Part shown: one piece after another, positions 22,192-30,652 of the stretch | Numbering within the stretch: the stretch's first letter is position 1 | How the letters are laid out: each line of letters opens with the position of its first letter | Source of the DNA: Paracoccaceae bacterium | GTDB lineage: Bacteria > Pseudomonadota > Alphaproteobacteria > Rhodobacterales > Rhodobacteraceae | Assembly: GCA_021296235.1 (NCBI GenBank) | Contig: JAGWAS010000010.1 | Span: 1 to 64,000, forward strand | Direction of reading: 5' to 3' | Length of the DNA: 64,000 nucleotides | Translations under genes and position numbers: made by a program | Notes under the pieces: generated by a model | The model's database searches: none | Told to the model about the DNA's origin: nothing | The model's input: the letters and a program-made list of their open reading frames with translations, nothing else

Positions 22192-22743
22192 CGTTTGTGA
22201 ATTTGCAGCCAATCATCCCGAGGCAGATATCCTTGAATCCGGAACAGCAAATCCGGATGCAGTCCTCACCAATTTGTCGCGGCTCAGCAATTGTTGGAGA
22301 ATGGCAGTGCAGTGAAGGGAATACCGGAGTTTCTCCGGTTGTTTGTGGAGAGTGCCAGTTGTCATCAGGATTTTGGCGATGCTGGTGTGGAGTATCCGTG
22401 CGGTTTTCGCGGCAACGACACTGATGGGTGAATTGAACGGGTTCTGGGGTGCAGGCTCCGTGCCCGGCACTGAAAAGCGGATGAATTCTGTCGTTGCCGC
22501 CACTGCGTTGGTATTGATGTGCAGGGATCTCCGCATAGTGCCCTACGAGACCCGCAAAGCGGTTCGACCCGGATTTACGAATTCGCCTTGGTATCGAAGC
22601 GGAGGAATTTGACCTGCATGCAAGTCTCAACCCGGCGAATGACGGATCAAAGCCTCTTTCGAATGGTTCGAGCCTTCATGACCTGATAGGAATGACGAGG
22701 ATGAGTTGATGCAGTCGGCTATCGGATCCTGTAGGAGTCAGAG
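22192..22743. other. Gap of about 550 bases between groEL and hsp20
   Basis: No convincing gene. Plus-strand (22343-22612) and minus-strand (22213-22536) frames exist but lack family features or ribosome binding sites, and one long minus-strand frame is mostly antisense to groEL. The promoter of the Hsp20 gene should be near 22650-22730. I saw no ROSE-type thermometer in the leader: the AGGAG at 22733 is not preceded by the required pairing segment. Confidence 0.5.
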
Positions 22744-23157
22744 ATGGCAAAATCGAACTTCAGCGGACACCCATCGCTCTTGGGTTTTGACCGGATTGAC
22801 CGGTTGCTTGAGAGAACCGAAAAGACCGCAAGTGACGGTTATCCGCCCTACAACATCGAACAGACGTCGCAAAACTCGATACGCATTTCCATTGCGGTTG
22901 CCGGATTCGGCGAGGATGACATTTCCGTAGAGATCGAAGATCAGCAGCTGACCTTGAGTGGCAAGCAGCCGCCGAGCGACCGCAAGCGAGTGTTTCTCCA
23001 CCGGGGCATAGCTGCCAGACAGTTTCAGAGAAGCTTTATTCTTGCCGACGGCATGGAGGTAAGGCAGGCTGTTCTTGCCAACGGGCTACTTCATGTCGAC
23101 CTGGAGCGCCTACCTGCAGAGCGCCGCGTCATGCAGGTGAAGATCACCCGCGGCTGA
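22744..23157 (+). CDS. Hsp20 small heat-shock protein (IbpA-like)
   Basis: A 137-residue small heat-shock protein holding unfolded proteins. The N terminus FSGHPSLLGFDRIDRLLER matches IbpA/HspD. The alpha-crystallin domain spans YPPYNIEQ to the VLANGLLHVDLER strand, with the region GIAARQFQRSF between. A GTAGGAG ribosome binding site precedes the ATG. It lies downstream of groESL and faces trxB, 12 bases away. Confidence 0.94.
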   Translation: MAKSNFSGHPSLLGFDRIDRLLERTEKTASDGYPPYNIEQTSQNSIRISIAVAGFGEDDISVEIEDQQLTLSGKQPPSDRKRVFLHRGIAARQFQRSFILADGMEVRQAVLANGLLHVDLERLPAERRVMQVKITRG

Positions 23158-23169
23158 CCGGGCCGAGGC

Positions 23170-24117
23170 TCAGACGTTCCCCTGTTCCGACAGGAACTTC
23201 TCGGCATCAAGCGCGGCCATGCACCCCATCCCGGCCGATGTAACGGCTTGGCGGTAGACATTGTCGACGAGGTCACCGGCGGCAAAAACGCCCGGAATGG
23301 AGGTTCTTGTGGTTCCCGGCTCGGTAACGACGTAACCGCCTTCGCGGGTTTCCAACTGGCCGACGATAAGCTCCGAGGCCGGCGTATGGCCGATTGCGAC
23401 GAAGACACCGTCACATGCGACATTGGATTCGGAGCCGTCCAGCACGTTCCGAAGCCGAACGCCGGTTACGCTCAAGGGATTGTCAGTGCCAAGGACTTCC
23501 TCAACGGTGCAGTTCCAGATGGGCTCGATTTTCTTGTTTCGGAACAGGCGGTCCTGAAGAATTTTCTCCGAGCGCAGCGCGTCCCGCCGGTGCACAAGTG
23601 TAACCTTGGACGCAAAATTTGTGAGAAACAGTGCCTCCTCTGTGGCGGTATTTCCGCCTCCAACGACGATGACATGCCTGTCCCTGAAGAAGAATCCATC
23701 GCAGGTCGCACAGGCGGATACTCCGAAGCCCTTGAACCTTTCCTCTGACGGCAGGCCAAGCCATCTGGCCTGAGCCCCGGTTGCCAGGATCAAGCTGTCC
23801 GAAGTGTATTTCGCGCCATCATCGCCAACAAGGCCGAATGGTCGGACACTGAGGTCAACTTTCGATATGTGGCCGGCAATGATCCTGACACCGACGGAGT
23901 GCGCGTGCCGTTCCATTCTGGTCATGAGATCCGGGCCTTGAACCATTTCGTCGCCGGGCCAGTTTTCGACATCGGTGGTTATCGTCAATTGACCGCCCGG
24001 CTGGATTCCCTGAAACAACATTGGCGCCAGCATGGCCCGCGCTCCGTAAATTGCCGCGGTGTAGCCGGTCGGTCCGGACCCGACGATGGCAAGACGTGAG
24101 TGTTGGGGATCTGTCAT
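23170..24117 (-). CDS. trxB: Thioredoxin-disulfide reductase
   Basis: This FAD- and NADPH-dependent enzyme reduces thioredoxin. The FAD motif [18 protein letters not shown] is at the N terminus. The redox pair CATC is C136/C139, the NADPH motif is [12 protein letters not shown], and the closing FAD segment is [15 protein letters not shown]. Length 315 is standard. Confidence 0.97.
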   Translation of the reverse strand: MTDPQHSRLAIVGSGPTGYTAAIYGARAMLAPMLFQGIQPGGQLTITTDVENWPGDEMVQGPDLMTRMERHAHSVGVRIIAGHISKVDLSVRPFGLVGDDGAKYTSDSLILATGAQARWLGLPSEERFKGFGVSACATCDGFFFRDRHVIVVGGGNTATEEALFLTNFASKVTLVHRRDALRSEKILQDRLFRNKKIEPIWNCTVEEVLGTDNPLSVTGVRLRNVLDGSESNVACDGVFVAIGHTPASELIVGQLETREGGYVVTEPGTTRTSIPGVFAAGDLVDNVYRQAVTSAGMGCMAALDAEKFLSEQGNV

Positions 24118-25006
24118 CGCGAGACATACCTTCCTTCATTCGTTTCAGGCCTTCCTGCGTCGGTATTGGTCAGCGGCATCGTTTGCACATGGTGCGGCAG
24201 GAAGAGACCACTGCGCCATCTATTTTCGCAGCTGTGATTGTTCAAGGCGAGGTTGAGGCAGCCGATGTGGCTGTTTTGAATTCAACACTGCTTCGTTCGC
24301 TGCGGTGCTGCAATGATACATGGGCGCGGCGGAAGTCCGCTCCGTCCAATTATGTTGTTGCGTCCGTCAGCCGGTGAGCTTGGCCATGGATTGTCGCAGC
24401 GCGAGTGTGCGTTCCGGCATGAATTACCCACCGAAACCTCCGATCTCTCTCGGATCTTCAAAAAGCGATTCCATCGGATTCCTGGCAATTGCCGAAAGAA
24501 CCAAGGAATCGGATGGCCTGCGGCGACGAATGCGGTCTCATGATCAATCACAGCGCCTTCGTCATGTCTGCGATTGATCCGGAACAAATTTGACGTGTGT
24601 TCATCGGTCGCTCAACTGCGATCAGCTGCACGAAGTCGATTGCGGAAATTACCGAAAGTGCGCCGTTGAGAAATCCGAGAAAGGCGAGCAACGCGATCGG
24701 CATTGGTGTATGGTTCAGCTTGTGAATCGATTGTTCGCTTTGATCCGGCAGAGATGCGGTTTTCCAGCGATAGCAGACGAATCGGATTGATGCACAACGC
24801 AATTCGTTCTCTTGAGGGATAGGGTGCGAGCGATGGATGTTTGGGAGTTGCGGAAGGCAAAGACTGCGCTTGTTGGGGTATGCCAACCTAGTCATTTGGT
24901 GTTGTATGGAGCTTCGGCGTGGCGTATACGGAATAAGGGCTCGGTTCCTAATGCAAGCGGTGTGCAAGGTGACCAATTGCGGCGAGAATCAAGTGGGAGG
25001 ATAGCC
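24118..25006. other. 889-base gap between trxB and the SBP-BCCT operon
   Basis: This is the largest gap in the window. It lies between divergent genes, so it carries the trxB promoter at the left and the solute-binding-protein promoter at the right. Several frames of 70-140 codons cross it on both strands, but none shows a domain, and they overlap each other without a consistent reading strand. Decay of a former gene is plausible. No tRNA, riboswitch or repeat was recognised. Confidence 0.45.
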
Positions 25007-26116
25007 ATGCGACGTATTCGTCCAAGCCGTTGCGGTGCGATTTTAGCGCTCCTGTTGGGTGCGCTTGTCTCAACCCCGGCTCTGAGCCATTCGGATCTAA
25101 CTGTTGTCAACTGGGGCGGCGCAGCGGCAAGAGCTCACATGCTTGCATTGGTGCGTCCCTTCGAGAAGATGACGGGACTGACCGTGAATATGGAGCACTA
25201 TGGAGGCGAGCTTGACGCCGTCCGCAATCAAGTGGAGGCAGCCAACGTCAAGTGGGATGTCGTGGACTTTGAATACTCCGACCTCATCAAGCTCTGCGAT
25301 GAGGGATATCTCGAGCCAATCGACCATCAGACACTTCCAGCAGGAGACGACGGCGTTCCCGCCTCGGATGACTTCATTGACGGGGCGTTGCGAGATTGCG
25401 CTGTGGGCAGCATCGTGTGGGCAACGGTTTATGCCTACGACAAGACCGCTTTCCCCGATGACCCTCCGAGCACGATTGCCGATTTCTTCGACACCAAGCG
25501 TTTCCCTGGAAAGCGAGGCCTGCGACAAGATCCTCGGGGCGCACTTGAATGGGCCTTAATGGCGGATGGTGTCCCTGCCGATGACGTGTACGCAACCCTC
25601 GCCGAACCCGCGGGGGTCGATCGTGCGTTCGCGGTCCTTGACGGCATCAAGAACGAAATTGTGTGGTGGAGCGGTGGTCCACAACCAGCCCGCCTGCTGA
25701 ACGAGGGTGAAGTAACGATGTCGATGGCGTGGAATGGCCGTCTGTTCCGTCCAATGACTGAATGGGGCCAACCGATCGAAATCGTCTGGGACGGACAGCT
25801 TTGGGAAATCGAACTCTGGGGTATCGTCAAGGGTACGCGGCACCTTGAGACCGCACTCCAGTTCGTGCGCTTCGCCACCGACACCAAGCGGCTTGCGGAT
25901 TCCGCACGTTACATCTCCTACGGACCGGTGCGCAATTCGTCGGGCGCGCTGGTGCCGGAGGAAATGCGTCCGCACCTGCCAACCACGCCCAACAACATGA
26001 AGAACGCGTTGCGCTACGATTCAGTGTGGTGGGCCGAGCATCTTGAGGATCTGAAGATCCGGTTCGAGAGTTGGCTTGCTGAGACCGGAGGCGCCACCGA
26101 AAAGGCCCGCTTCTAA
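25007..26116 (+). CDS. PotD-like extracellular solute-binding protein, without ABC partners
   Basis: A periplasmic binding protein of the spermidine/putrescine (SBP_bac_1/8) type, 369 residues. A Sec signal peptide is clear (MRRIRPSRCGAILALLLGAL and an ALS cleavage region). The mature part opens LTVVNWGGAAARAHMLALV. The ATG at 25007 follows GTGGGAGG; the frame is open much further upstream, but that part lacks protein character. There is no ABC permease or ATPase gene nearby. Instead a BCCT carrier starts 40 bases downstream on the same strand, which makes the pair unusual. The ligand is unknown: polyamine, betaine or a related cation are options by family and context. Confidence 0.86.
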   Translation: MRRIRPSRCGAILALLLGALVSTPALSHSDLTVVNWGGAAARAHMLALVRPFEKMTGLTVNMEHYGGELDAVRNQVEAANVKWDVVDFEYSDLIKLCDEGYLEPIDHQTLPAGDDGVPASDDFIDGALRDCAVGSIVWATVYAYDKTAFPDDPPSTIADFFDTKRFPGKRGLRQDPRGALEWALMADGVPADDVYATLAEPAGVDRAFAVLDGIKNEIVWWSGGPQPARLLNEGEVTMSMAWNGRLFRPMTEWGQPIEIVWDGQLWEIELWGIVKGTRHLETALQFVRFATDTKRLADSARYISYGPVRNSSGALVPEEMRPHLPTTPNNMKNALRYDSVWWAEHLEDLKIRFESWLAETGGATEKARF

Positions 26117-26156
26117 TTCCAAGCCCGCTCACGCGATTCCCAGGGGAGAAACGAAC

Positions 26157-27791
26157 ATGCATGGTCCAAAGATTGATAAGGTGATCTTCTGGGTCGCGTT
26201 GATCGTCATACTGTGCTTTTCCATTCCACTTGTCATATTTCCGGCAGAAGGCAAGGCGGTGCTTGATACGGCACTGAGTTGGACGACCAAGACGCTTGGC
26301 TGGGCCTACCTATGGTTCACGATCGCGGTATTCGGCATCCTGCTTTACTATGCGCTCGGCAGGTTCGGCAACGTGCGGTTCGGTGGCCCTGACGCCAAGC
26401 CAGAGTTCTCGTTGCCGAGCTGGGTGGCGATGTTGTTCTGCGCCGGTATCGGCGCGAGCGTCATGTATTGGGGCACCATCGAATGGGCCTACTACTATTC
26501 CGGCCCTCCGTTCGGGATCGAACCAAAATCCAAGACGGCGACGGAGTGGGCCGCAACATATGGCCTGTTTCACTGGGGTTTCACCGCTTGGGCTGTTTAC
26601 TGCATCCCGACTCTGCCCCTCGCCTATCTTTACTGGAACCGCAAGCGTCCTGTCTTGCGTCTGTCGGCCGCCTGCGCAGGCGTAATCGGAGATCGCGCCG
26701 CCTCCGGGATTCCCGGCAAAATTATCGACGTGTTGTTCATGTTCGGTCTGATCGGGGGCGTCGGCACCTCAATTGGCCTTGGCACGCCAATGCTGTCGGC
26801 GGGACTTGCCGAACTGTTCGGCTTGGAGCGTTCCTTCGCTATAGATGTCGTTGTCGTTGTCATCTGGGGAGCGATCTTCGGATTTAGCGTGTACTCGGGT
26901 CTCGAGAAGGGGATCAAGGTTCTAAGCGACATCAACCTTTGGTTGATCATCTTCATTCTCACTTTCACGTTCGTGTTTGGTCCAACCATCTTCATCTTGG
27001 ACACGTTCACCAACAGCATCGGACTGCTCCTCCAGAATTTCATCGAGATGAGTTTCTATGTGGATCCCATTACCAAGGGAGAGAACTTCATCGCCGCGGC
27101 GGGTGAAGGTAAATCCTACGTTGATGCCGGCGGCACGTTCCCCGAGTGGTGGACGATCTTCTATTGGGCATGGTGGATCGCCTACGCACCGTTCATGGGG
27201 CTTTTCGTGGCTCGCATCTCACGTGGACGCACAATACGCGAGTTGATCGCGGTCGAGATCATCGGCGGCTCTCTGGGATGCTGGGTGTTCTTCGCCATCT
27301 TGGGCAACACCAGCATGTTTTTCCAACTCGAGGGAGCGCTCGACATGAGTGCGATGGTCTCCGATGGCCAGGCTCCCGAGGCGATCATCGCCACCATTGT
27401 CGCAATCGGTGACCGGGTTCTGCCGTTGGGCATTCCGCTGCTCGTTGTGTTCGTGGTGCTTGCGTTCATCTTCGGAGCCACCACCATGGACTCCTCAGCC
27501 TACACTCTTTCCTCGGTCGCGACCAAGGAGCAGGCGGAGGTCAGTGAGCCCGCGCGCTGGCATAGATTCTTCTGGGCAATCGCCTTGGCAGTGGTTTCCC
27601 TGTCATTGATGTTCGCAGGCGGCAAGGACAGTCTGAAGGCGCTGCAGGCAGCTTCGGTGGTGGTCGCCCTACCGCTGATGGTGGTGCTGCTTCTGATGAC
27701 CGCGTCGTTCATGAAGTGGCTCAAGGAAGACTATCCGGAAGCGGGAAAGACCCGAATCTCAATCGGGACGAGTCCCGGCAGGGACGATTAG
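26157..27791 (+). CDS. BCCT-family carrier, CaiT-like (betaine/carnitine type)
   Basis: A 544-residue membrane protein with 12 expected transmembrane segments, of the betaine-carnitine-choline transporter family. The stretch YWGTIEWAYYY...PPFGIEP followed by LFHWGFTAWAVY resembles CaiT. The family signature WAWWIAYAPFMGLFVARISRGRTIRE is near residues 350-375. These carriers take up or exchange quaternary ammonium compounds. The ATG at 26157 follows GGGGAG. It shares an operon with the solute-binding protein gene 40 bases upstream. BCCT carriers normally work without a binding protein, so the pairing is odd. Confidence 0.9.
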   Translation: MHGPKIDKVIFWVALIVILCFSIPLVIFPAEGKAVLDTALSWTTKTLGWAYLWFTIAVFGILLYYALGRFGNVRFGGPDAKPEFSLPSWVAMLFCAGIGASVMYWGTIEWAYYYSGPPFGIEPKSKTATEWAATYGLFHWGFTAWAVYCIPTLPLAYLYWNRKRPVLRLSAACAGVIGDRAASGIPGKIIDVLFMFGLIGGVGTSIGLGTPMLSAGLAELFGLERSFAIDVVVVVIWGAIFGFSVYSGLEKGIKVLSDINLWLIIFILTFTFVFGPTIFILDTFTNSIGLLLQNFIEMSFYVDPITKGENFIAAAGEGKSYVDAGGTFPEWWTIFYWAWWIAYAPFMGLFVARISRGRTIRELIAVEIIGGSLGCWVFFAILGNTSMFFQLEGALDMSAMVSDGQAPEAIIATIVAIGDRVLPLGIPLLVVFVVLAFIFGATTMDSSAYTLSSVATKEQAEVSEPARWHRFFWAIALAVVSLSLMFAGGKDSLKALQAASVVVALPLMVVLLLMTASFMKWLKEDYPEAGKTRISIGTSPGRDD

Positions 27792-27872
27792 GAGGCGTTC
27801 CGGAGCTGTGCGCCACAGTTGCTCTTCCGTATGGTTGTTGTCGGTCGCACGAACGCAGCCGCCGCAATGGTC

Positions 27873-27891
27873 CGGCCCCATGACGGGGCCG
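27873..27891 (+). terminator. GC-rich hairpin after the BCCT gene, possible terminator
   Basis: CGGCCCC at 27873-27879 pairs with GGGGCCG at 27885-27891 around a five-base loop. It lies 80 bases after the BCCT stop and 32 bases before the next gene. No T run follows, so it may be an attenuating or mRNA-protecting hairpin instead of a true terminator. Confidence 0.4.
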
Positions 27892-27922
27892 ATCCGAAAT
27901 CCGTATTCACGAGGTAGAAACC

Positions 27923-28369
27923 ATGGCTGAACGCATTATCCCGCCCTTCGGCGGATTCGTTGTTTATCCCGATGCGGGAGGTAACATCTTCGAACGCATG
28001 TTTGGCTCGGGACATAAACCGGAGAAGAACGACGAGCCCAGCGCGATGACTCCGCTGGTGGATATCTACGAGGATGAAAACGCGGTCACGATCACGACCG
28101 ATTTGCCCGGCGTAAGGAAGGAGGACGTCCAAGTCTCCATCACAGACGGCACACTCTCCATAAACGCCGAGGCACACCGTGAGGAACATCAGGGCGGACA
28201 TTGGATCAAGCACGAGCGCCGCTCCGGCACCTATGTGCGTACACTGCACATGAGCGGAAATGTCGATCCCGGCAGCATCTCGGCGAACCTGAGCGAAGGC
28301 GTCCTTCGGCTGACCATAGCGAAGCCAAAATCAACCGAGTTCAAGAAGATTGAGATCGACGTTACCTAA
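27923..28369 (+). CDS. Hsp20 family small heat-shock protein, second copy
   Basis: A 148-residue alpha-crystallin-domain protein. The domain runs from about residue 43 (TPLVDIYEDENAVTITTDLPG) to the closing strand LSEGVLRLTIAKP. It differs clearly from the IbpA-like protein at 22744 and belongs to the class A-like bacterial Hsp20 group. A GAGGTAG precedes the start. It lies 131 bases after the BCCT gene; a stress or osmolyte link is only suggested by the neighbourhood. Confidence 0.92.
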   Translation: MAERIIPPFGGFVVYPDAGGNIFERMFGSGHKPEKNDEPSAMTPLVDIYEDENAVTITTDLPGVRKEDVQVSITDGTLSINAEAHREEHQGGHWIKHERRSGTYVRTLHMSGNVDPGSISANLSEGVLRLTIAKPKSTEFKKIEIDVT

Positions 28370-28430
28370 GAGCTCAGATCCTGACTCATCATCGGCTTTT
28401 CTGCCGTTTGGTTTCACACGCCGCATAATG

Positions 28431-28462
28431 AAACGGATATGTTGCATGCAACATATCCGTTT
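28431..28462. repeat. 32-base perfect palindrome in a convergent gap
   Basis: AAACGGATATGTTGCA at 28431-28446 is followed without any spacer by its exact reverse complement to 28462. It sits 61 bases after the second hsp20 stop and 284 bases after the end of the converging M24 gene. The rest of the gap (28370-28746) holds no gene I can support. No T run follows on either strand, so it is either an imperfect bidirectional terminator (a hairpin needs a few central bases for the loop) or a dyad operator or recombination site. Confidence 0.9.
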
Positions 28463-28746
28463 GCTCGGGTGAGGGCGTTCTGCCTTCCCTGCAGCGCAGG
28501 CCGAATCCCGCTTTGTGAAATTCCCGAGAGGAAGTGGTCCGTGCGGACATGAACTCCGCCGAACCAATGGCCGTCCGCGCAATTCAATTGGAATTTGTCA
28601 TGAGCGCCGGGAGATCAAGACCGCAAACAACCAATGGAGAACCAACATGCTCGCGATCGGAATCACGATGCCGTGTCGATGGCGAATTCGCCCGATTGGG
28701 TGGAGAGGGACCAATGTTGGAACCACATGGTTGAATTTTATCGGGC

Positions 28747-29892
28747 TCAACGGTTGATCAGGTGAAGATCATGACGTGAAAGTTGTTCGGATCCATTTTC
28801 TGTGATGATCGATGTCCGGCCGGTCGTCATGGCCGTGTTCGTTTCCCCGTCGACAAGGATAATGTGAACAAAGAAAACCATGCCCTCCTCCATGACCGTG
28901 TCTGCACCCGGGCGGAACATTTCCCTTTCCATCCAGCTTGGTGTGAATCTGGCACCAAGCGAATACCCACAGGCATTGAGACGGCAGTTTCGGAAACCGG
29001 CCTTGTCGATGACCCTTGCGTGTGTCTCGAACACTTCGTGCATTCGGGCTCCGGGTGCCATCACCTCTTCGCAGCGCAGCAGCGCTTCCGTTGCGGCCTT
29101 GTGCATCTCAAGGTGCGCATCGCGCGGTTGGCCGATGATGGCGGTACGCATCATCGCAGCATGATAGTGGCGATAGACGCCGGCCCATTCCAGCGTCAGC
29201 TGATCATTGGCTGAAAGGCTTCTGGTCCCGGCGGCGTAGCGAACGAGCATCGCATTTTCGCCGGATCCGACTATGAATTCATTGCCGGGATAGTCACCTC
29301 CGCCGGCAAAGACTGCTCCCTGCATCGCAGCCAGAATTTTGCCTTCATCCACTCCCGGAGCCATCAGCGATACAGCTGAGTCAAGTGCATCGTCAGCCAA
29401 TTCCGCCGCCCTGCGGACGTAGGTCAATTCCTCAACCGATTTGACGAGGCGCAGTTTGGAAATGATATCCGATCCTTCCACGAGTTCGGCAACACCAGAA
29501 AACGCTGTGTTCAGCGCAATGTGGTTGTGTGCTGTCAAGCCGTGCGTGTCGGTCTCAATTGCGAGTCGTTTTCCCGCAAGGCCGAATTCCTGAACCAAAG
29601 ATACGAGGTCTTCAGCGGGATTTGCGCAATCACCATCCTTCCAGATCCTGATGTCCTTGATATTTGAGGTGATCCGGGCCTGCAGCCGGTCTGCGGACCG
29701 CGTCAAAAGAACGGGTTGCTCACTTCCGACGATAAGACACTGAAAAAAACAGAATCCAAATGTGTCGTATCCCGTTAGCCAAAACATGCTTTCTTGGGAA
29801 AAACACAGCATTCCGTCCAGCCCGCGGCGCGCAAGCTCGTTTTCAAGAAGTGAGCGGCGATGAGCAAACTCGCCTTCCGTGAAGTGCAGCAT
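28747..29892 (-). CDS. M24-family creatinase-like hydrolase, possibly ectoine hydrolase type
   Basis: A 381-residue pita-bread-fold protein. The N-terminal domain carries FSQESMFWLTGYDTFGF. The C-terminal domain carries DYPGNEFIVGSGENAML, LEWAGVYRHYHAAMMRT and LNACGYSLG. In true metallo-aminopeptidases the two Asp, the His and the Glu ligands would lie in these segments, but here they read E, A, Y/C and H. This is the pattern of metal-free members such as creatinase and the ectoine-hydrolase group (DoeA/EutD). An ectoine or related amide substrate is therefore possible, but no doeB, eutE or ectoine-regulator gene is nearby. Confidence 0.83.
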   Translation of the reverse strand: MLHFTEGEFAHRRSLLENELARRGLDGMLCFSQESMFWLTGYDTFGFCFFQCLIVGSEQPVLLTRSADRLQARITSNIKDIRIWKDGDCANPAEDLVSLVQEFGLAGKRLAIETDTHGLTAHNHIALNTAFSGVAELVEGSDIISKLRLVKSVEELTYVRRAAELADDALDSAVSLMAPGVDEGKILAAMQGAVFAGGGDYPGNEFIVGSGENAMLVRYAAGTRSLSANDQLTLEWAGVYRHYHAAMMRTAIIGQPRDAHLEMHKAATEALLRCEEVMAPGARMHEVFETHARVIDKAGFRNCRLNACGYSLGARFTPSWMEREMFRPGADTVMEEGMVFFVHIILVDGETNTAMTTGRTSIITENGSEQLSRHDLHLINR

Positions 29893-30652
29893 GGTTAACT
29901 CCTTGCCTGATGGGCTGGCGGCAGCGGGTTCGCCTTTAATCCGGCCAATTGAACCTGACCGATTCTCGAATGTCCGAATTGACCCAATTCCACAAGCCGG
30001 TCAGCAAACCTTTCTCCGGCCGGCGTCAGCGCATGCAGAGCAAGTGCCGTCAATGAGATTGCCTGCAAATTGAGCACTTCGCGTTACGGAACCAAGGCAA
30101 TTGGGAGCACCGCGTCAAGTTCATCAATCAACCCGACCACGAATTTGCAAGCCTTGGCTCCAAAATTTTGGGTAAATTCTCCGGGAATCTGTTCATTGCG
30201 TTCTGAAGCACCCTGTTCATGGTGGAATACAGGCAAAGGAATTCCGGGAAGGTCCCCTTAGAACATTGAATTGTGGTCAAGTTGCAGGGCGTGGACCAAA
30301 ACTCCAGACCGACCCGATCAAAACTCCACTGCTCTGCAAACATCTCGATTGGACGCATCATGGTACCGTCAATCCCCCAGGCCAAATGCACCCGCAATGC
30401 CAGTTGATGAGATGTCCCAATTTTTTTGGTGCAGGGCGACAATCAGGACAAGAGTCATTTGCAGAGGGATGTCTTCGGCGGCCGCCAAGCCCGCTTTCAC
30501 CGCAGGGGGTGTCAACTTACGGCTGTCAAATCATGTATTTGGATCCCAATCCATTCATCGGGCTTGGGACCGTACTAATGGCTTCCTGACTAAATCCAAT
30601 TGGATGGAAAAGCCGGGGCAGTCAACCAAACCGGTCATTCCGAACCGGCATT
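29893..30652 (-). other. 760-base gap with fragmented minus-strand reading frames
   Basis: No intact gene is seen. On the minus strand, frame pieces line up head to tail: 30442-30128 (104 codons), a shifted piece with FGAKACKFVVGLIDELDAVL ending in a stop near 30090, and after that stop a 60-codon piece (30077-29895) containing LTPAGERFADRLVELG that ends 2 bases before the M24 start. This could be a decayed gene upstream of the M24 gene, but I cannot assign a family and the pattern may be chance. Confidence 0.25.

Noticed and set aside
22343..22612. 89-codon plus-strand frame with a hydrophobic start after groEL
   Set aside because: There is no ribosome binding site or family likeness, and overlapping frames on the other strand are equally long.
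22690..22743. ROSE-type RNA thermometer before the first hsp20
   Set aside because: The leader has AGGAG but lacks the U-rich pairing partner and the multi-hairpin layout of ROSE elements.
24812..25006. 65-codon N-terminal extension of the first solute-binding protein
   Set aside because: The extension hides the signal peptide, and the ATG at 25007 has an excellent ribosome binding site.
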